This document shows positions 5,313 to 8,073 of a DNA stretch of 8,073 bases, piece by piece. Source of the stretch: Candidatus Woesearchaeota archaeon (GTDB lineage: Archaea; Nanobdellota; Nanobdellia; Woesearchaeales; GCA-2687795); the NCBI GenBank assembly GCA_002687795.1, contig NZBG01000022.1:1-8073 (forward strand), given 5' to 3'. The position numbers and the translations under genes are program-made. How positions within the stretch are numbered: position 1 is the first letter of the stretch; each line of letters opens with the position of its first letter. The notes under the pieces are model-generated. The model saw nothing but the letters and a program-made list of their open reading frames with translations. It was not told where the DNA came from and ran no database searches.

Positions 5313-5333
5313 TAATTCTTAGCCTAAATTATT
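5311..5333. repeat. AT-rich inverted repeat after the winged-helix gene
   Basis: Arms AATAATT (5311-5317) and AATTATT (5327-5333), perfectly complementary, with a 9-base loop; it begins in the stop codon of the upstream gene. It may act at the 3' end of that transcript, being followed by TTTCTTATA. All-AT arms carry little weight. Confidence 0.3.
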
Positions 5334-5352
5334 GATTTCTTATAATAACATA

Positions 5353-5360
5353 TTTATATA
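5353..5360 (+). promoter_or_regulatory. TATA box for orc1 operon (leaderless)
   Basis: TTTATATA centred about 28 bp before the ATG at 5385, with no Shine-Dalgarno in between. The 72-bp gap before orc1 shows no origin recognition box resembling the known G-rich ORB consensus. Confidence 0.6.
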
Positions 5361-5384
5361 ACCTAATCTTCAACTATTACAAGA

Positions 5385-6473
5385 ATGAGTTCTCTATTCA
5401 AGGATATGCTAAGTTCAGAGGAATCTTTGTTTAAGGATACTGTTGCTCTTGATTATGATTATGTGCCCAAGCTTGTTCCTTATAGGGAAAAGCATCAGAG
5501 GTTTATGGCTTTGTGCATTAAGCCTTTATTGCAGGAAAGGAATGGCAAGAACCTCCTGATTTCAGGCATTCCGGGCATTGGCAAGACTGTTACTTCTAAG
5601 AAGGTTTTTCAGGCGCTGGAAGATGAGGAGATGAATGAGGAGCTGTACCTTTTCCATATCAATTGCTGGGAGAATAATACAGCTTTTAAGATTCTGCTTA
5701 AGATGTGCGAGGATATTGGCTATAAGTTTACCCATAATAAGAGGGCTGATGAGCTGTTTGCTATTGTGAAAGGGGTTGTTAATAAGAAGTCAGCTGTTTT
5801 TGTGTTTGATGAGGCTGATAAGATTGAAGACATTGATTTGCTGTACACGATTCTTGAGGATATCTATAGGAAGAGTATTTTCCTTATTACTAATTATAAG
5901 GAGTGGGCAGCTGAGCTTGACCAGAGGCTTATGTCAAGGCTGTCATTGGATTATTTAGATTTTCTGCCGTATAAGCCTGAGGAGGTTAAGGGCATTCTTA
6001 AGAATAGGCTGGGTTATGCATTTGTGAAAGAGGTTTGGGATGATGAGGCGTTTAACAGCATAGCTAAGAAGGCATTTGAGCTGAAGGATGTAAGGCAGGG
6101 CCTGTTTATGTTGAAGGAGGCTGCATTGATTGCTGAGGATAAGAGCAGCAAGAAGATATTGCCGAAGCATTCCCAGGAAGCGATAGATAAGCTTAAGGAT
6201 TTTAGTATTAAGAGCCCCAGCAAGCTTAAGGATGAGTCTAAGATTATTCTTAACCTTGTGAGAAAGCATCCAAAGAGCAGGATAGGGGATTTGTTTAAGC
6301 TCTATCAGGAGAATATTGGGGATATCAGTTATAAGAGTTTCCAGAGAAGGATTAATGAGTTAGTTAAAGATAAGTTTGTTACTGTTAGCAAGATAGAGGG
6401 AGGAAAGGAGGGTAATACTACAATAGTTAATTATAAAGAGGAGGAGAGGAAGCTAACAGACTTTTCAAAATGA
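5385..6473 (+). CDS. orc1: Orc1/Cdc6 replication initiator
   Basis: This protein binds archaeal replication origins and loads the MCM helicase. Of 362 residues, the N-terminal part (LFKDTVALDYDYVPKLVPYRE, about 15-35) matches the family lead into the AAA+ domain. Walker A is GIPGIGKT (61-68), Walker B VFVFDEAD (138-145), sensor 1 LITN (167-170). The box containing DQRLMSRL (179-186) precedes the lid, and sensor 2 includes Arg237 in KDVRQGLFML. A winged-helix domain at about 283-350 (SKIILNLVRKHPKSRIGDL, then FQRRINELVKDKFVTVSKIEGG) contacts origin DNA. The protein is somewhat short for the family (often 370-420). It heads an operon, overlapping the next gene by ATGA at 6470-6473. Archaeal origins often lie beside orc1, but the short upstream gap shows no ORB-like repeats, so any origin is elsewhere or divergent in sequence. 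Confidence 0.95.
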   Translation: MSSLFKDMLSSEESLFKDTVALDYDYVPKLVPYREKHQRFMALCIKPLLQERNGKNLLISGIPGIGKTVTSKKVFQALEDEEMNEELYLFHINCWENNTAFKILLKMCEDIGYKFTHNKRADELFAIVKGVVNKKSAVFVFDEADKIEDIDLLYTILEDIYRKSIFLITNYKEWAAELDQRLMSRLSLDYLDFLPYKPEEVKGILKNRLGYAFVKEVWDDEAFNSIAKKAFELKDVRQGLFMLKEAALIAEDKSSKKILPKHSQEAIDKLKDFSIKSPSKLKDESKIILNLVRKHPKSRIGDLFKLYQENIGDISYKSFQRRINELVKDKFVTVSKIEGGKEGNTTIVNYKEEERKLTDFSK

Positions 6474-7063
6474 ACTGGCAGAAAATCTCAGATACATCAG
6501 ACCTTATAAGCTATGAGAAGAAGCAGGATAAGCTTAATATCAGGATAGAGGCAAGGCTGAATAAGAACAGGACTTGGAGCATTTATAAGACTTATTTTAA
6601 TGGGGAGAGCAATAATTTTGTTGAGGAGTATAAGGCAAGGGATGTTAATGATGCAAGAAGGGTTGTGAACAGTCTGATTGAGGGCAAGGATCTTAGCCAG
6701 AAAGAGATTGAGGATATTAAGGTCCGTAAGAGCAAGGGGCTTAATGTTAGCCTTAAGAGAGCGTTTAAGGAGTATGATTTTGAGAAATGGATTGTGTTTC
6801 TTAATAATGATAATGTTGGCTTTCTGAATGTGAGGTATGATGAGAGGGTTGAGGTTGACCTTGTTGTTGATGAGAATTTTAGGTTTCTTGAGAGAGAGTT
6901 ATTGGATGAGCTGAATACAGCGCTTGGCCTGACAAAGATGGATGATGATGTTTTCTTTAACAATTATTATTATAAGCATCATTCGCATAAGAGTATTAAG
7001 AGAAAAAGGGCAAGGAAGCTGGTGCTGGGCAAGATTGAGATTGGGATGGGGTTTAAGGAATGA
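6470..7063 (+). CDS. Unknown protein translationally coupled to Orc1
   Basis: This is a soluble 197-residue protein of a family I cannot name. No signal peptide, membrane segment or classic motif is visible. The N-terminal part (about 1-60) looks like a beta-rich domain: SDLISYEKKQDKLNIRIEA, then WSIYKTYFN and FVEEYKARDVNDARRVV. A lysine/glutamate-rich helix follows (75-92). A second alternating region comes next (KWIVFLNN, VGFLNVRYDERVEVDLVVDENFRFLERELLDELNTALGL). The tail (about 165-183) is aromatic then strongly basic: NNYYYKHHSHK followed by SIKRKRARK, suggesting nucleic-acid or membrane-surface contact. Its ATG overlaps the orc1 stop (ATGA), and its own stop overlaps the HAD gene start in the same way, so all three are made from one message. 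A link to replication is inferred from context only. Confidence 0.8.
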   Translation: MNWQKISDTSDLISYEKKQDKLNIRIEARLNKNRTWSIYKTYFNGESNNFVEEYKARDVNDARRVVNSLIEGKDLSQKEIEDIKVRKSKGLNVSLKRAFKEYDFEKWIVFLNNDNVGFLNVRYDERVEVDLVVDENFRFLERELLDELNTALGLTKMDDDVFFNNYYYKHHSHKSIKRKRARKLVLGKIEIGMGFKE

Positions 7064-7749
7064 AGATCAAGTTAATCTTTTTTGATATGGAAGGAACCTT
7101 GTTTAGAAAAGCATGTAGAGATAGCAAGGGAAACACTGCGCCAAGTGCGTGGACTTTGCTTGCAGAGCATTTAGGCCCTAAAGCTTGCGAGGAAGAGGAC
7201 TATACTAAAGATAAGTGGAATAATAGCGAATATTCCGGCTATGTTGAATGGATGGAGGATACAATAAAGATATTTCAAAAATATGGCTTGGATAAGAAAT
7301 TCTTTGATAAGGTTATGAATTCTATTGAATATCATCCTGGTGTAAAGGAGAGTTTTGAAGAGTTAAGGAAGAAAGGCTATAAGACAGCATTGATTTCAGG
7401 GGGGTTTAAGGCGCAGGCTGATAGGGCTTTGAAAGATTTGAGGATAAGCCATGCTTTTGCTGCTTGTGAATTCCTATGGGATGATAAGGAGAAGCTTGTT
7501 CATTGGAATCTGTTGCCCTGCGATTATGAAGGAAAGCTTGATTTTATGAAGCTGATAATGAAAGAGCATGGTTTAAGAAAGGATGAGTGCGCTTTTGTTG
7601 GGGATGGTATAAACGATATTCCTTTTGCGAAGGCTGTTGGATTGTCAATAGCGTTTAATGGGGCGCCTGAGTTGCAGAAGGCATCTACTCATTCTATAAA
7701 TCAGGAAGAAGGTAAAGAGGATTTTAGGGCTGTTCTAAAGTTTCTATAG
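7060..7749 (+). CDS. HAD-superfamily phosphatase, SerB-like
   Basis: This is a 229-residue Rossmann-like hydrolase that works through a phospho-aspartate. Motif I is FFDMEGT with nucleophile Asp9; the usual second Asp is Glu11, as in ThrH-type members. Motif II is ALISGGF (Ser113), the basic motif III is GKLDF (Lys159), and motif IV is FVGDGINDIPFAKAVGLSIAFN with Asp182 and Asp186. An alpha-helical cap of about 20-90, between motifs I and II, places it in subclass I near phosphoserine phosphatase. The substrate could be phosphoserine or another small phosphate ester; sequence alone does not decide. It starts inside the stop of the unknown gene (ATGA, 7060-7063) and closes the orc1 operon. Its stop TAG abuts the convergent PspC gene stop with no base between. 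Confidence 0.9.
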   Translation: MKIKLIFFDMEGTLFRKACRDSKGNTAPSAWTLLAEHLGPKACEEEDYTKDKWNNSEYSGYVEWMEDTIKIFQKYGLDKKFFDKVMNSIEYHPGVKESFEELRKKGYKTALISGGFKAQADRALKDLRISHAFAACEFLWDDKEKLVHWNLLPCDYEGKLDFMKLIMKEHGLRKDECAFVGDGINDIPFAKAVGLSIAFNGAPELQKASTHSINQEEGKEDFRAVLKFL

Positions 7750-7932
7750 CTAAGGCTCTTCAGGGATAATAATCCAGCAGATAATATAAGCAAGAATTCC
7801 TGAGCCGCCTACGAATGTAAAAAATACCCATATAAGCCTTATTAGGGTTGGGTCAACCCCAAAGTATTCTCCTATGCCGCCGCAGACTCCGCCGATTATT
7901 CTGTTTGAGCTGCTTCTGTAAAGCTTTTTCAT
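7750..7932 (-). CDS. PspC-domain small membrane protein
   Basis: This single PspC domain has 60 residues from MKKLYRSSSNRIIGGVCGGIGEYFGVD. The family name comes from the bacterial phage-shock protein C, an inner-membrane stress sensor; stand-alone copies in archaea have no proven role. The conserved pattern is complete: KKLYRS, GGVCGGIGEYF, VDPTLIRLIWV. One hydrophobic segment (about 32-57, ending YIICWIIIPEEP) should cross the membrane. In-frame ATGs also occur at 7960-7962 and 7978-7980. I prefer 7930-7932 because it begins right at the domain and lies about 33 bp after TATA element 7962-7968, while the middle ATG overlaps that element. A longer basic N-terminus (76 residues) remains possible. 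It converges with the HAD gene. Confidence 0.88.
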   Translation of the reverse strand: MKKLYRSSSNRIIGGVCGGIGEYFGVDPTLIRLIWVFFTFVGGSGILAYIICWIIIPEEP

Positions 7933-7961
7933 GCCTTTGCCGGATTTTTTCTTTTTAAACA

Positions 7962-7968
7962 TTTTATA
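7962..7968 (-). promoter_or_regulatory. TATA box for the PspC gene
   Basis: Minus-strand TATAAAA (plus TTTTATA) predicts transcription start near 7938, a few bases before the ATG at 7930-7932. It supports the short start for the PspC protein. Confidence 0.45.
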
Positions 7969-7996
7969 GTTTTTGTTCATTACATCTAAAGGATAC

Positions 7997-8014
7997 CTTG
8001 GGCTTTAGCCCAAG
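7997..8014. repeat. strong 7-bp hairpin with tetraloop
   Basis: Arms CTTGGGC (7997-8003) and GCCCAAG (8008-8014) around TTTA. This is the most stable simple hairpin in the window and is GC-rich against an AT-rich background. On the minus strand the stop codon of a possible short frame (8005-8061) falls in the loop. It may terminate a minus-strand transcript ending upstream of the PspC gene; no U-run follows directly. Confidence 0.45.
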
Positions 8015-8061
8015 TTGTAGTCCACAGCTACTCCCTTTCCTCCGTAAGTTTTTTCTACCAT
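8005..8061 (-). CDS. possible 18-codon reading frame (MVEKTYGGKG...)
   Basis: An ATG at 8059-8061 on minus opens 18 codons (MVEKTYGGKGVAVDYNLG) ending with TAA in the loop of hairpin 7997-8014. An in-frame TAA occurs nine bases upstream of the ATG, so it is not the tail of a longer frame unless a frameshift exists. The residue mix looks protein-like and a hairpin sits at its end, but no promoter or ribosome site is seen before the window ends. It could be a small peptide, a leader, a decayed gene end or chance. Confidence 0.2.
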   Translation of the reverse strand: MVEKTYGGKGVAVDYNLG

Positions 8062-8073
8062 TTTTGATTATAA

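Noticed and set aside
5955..6269. Minus-strand frames opposite orc1 (also 6014-6223)
   Set aside because: They are low-complexity leucine-rich shadows of the orc1 coding strand.
6592..6963. 123-codon Ser/Leu-rich frame opposite the unknown gene at 6470
   Set aside because: The plus-strand gene is coupled by ATGA on both sides, which the minus frame cannot explain; Ser/Leu richness is typical of antisense of Lys/Glu/Arg-rich coding.
1..8073. CRISPR array, insertion sequence, toxin-antitoxin pair or defence island
   Set aside because: No regularly spaced repeats, transposase or terminal inverted repeats, nuclease or reverse transcriptase motifs were found. The two small winged-helix genes are divergent and lack a toxin-like partner.

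Overview
The window is chromosomal DNA from an archaeon. The evidence is an ER-type signal peptidase (Ser/His), transcription factor TFS, aIF2-alpha next to ribosomal protein S27e, a membrane-anchored LonB protease, an Orc1/Cdc6 replication initiator, TATA-type promoters placed about 27 bp before start codons, and a tRNA gene with bulge-helix-bulge introns. The compact AT-rich genes and the style of several proteins (the signal peptidase insert with an EQWW stretch, the short Orc1, the small winged-helix proteins) suggest a DPANN archaeon, most like Woesearchaeota or Pacearchaeota. That lineage call is from memory of the families, not from a search.

Layout. Positions 1-142 hold a divergent promoter region: a gene that leaves the window to the left on the minus strand, and the plus-strand pair signal peptidase (143-730) and TFS (735-1049). 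Convergent to them is the minus-strand translation pair S27e (1841-2029) then aIF2-alpha (1054-1830). Upstream of that pair lies lonB (2107-3969, minus), divergent from a small protein of unknown function (4064-4453). Next come a tRNA-Val(UAC) gene (4517-4627), a convergent small winged-helix protein (4632-4892, minus) and a second winged-helix regulator (4971-5312, plus). These two winged-helix genes are divergent and share one AT-rich promoter element. A three-gene plus-strand operon follows: orc1/cdc6 (5385-6473), an unknown 197-residue protein (6470-7063) and a HAD-family phosphatase (7060-7749), each joined to the next by an ATGA start/stop overlap. A single PspC-domain protein (7750-7932, minus) converges on that operon. 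The last 90 bases hold two small hairpins and a possible 18-codon reading frame.

Most of the window is housekeeping: secretion, transcription fidelity, translation initiation, proteolysis and replication initiation. I do not see a defence system, mobile element or CRISPR array. The most unusual item is the tRNA-Val gene. It carries two introns by inspection: a 21-nt intron at the usual 37/38 position and a 17-nt insertion in the D-loop that itself folds into a canonical bulge-helix-bulge. Also worth attention are the unknown protein translationally coupled to Orc1, the divergent winged-helix pair with a palindrome between TATA and start, and the recurring leaderless promoter architecture.
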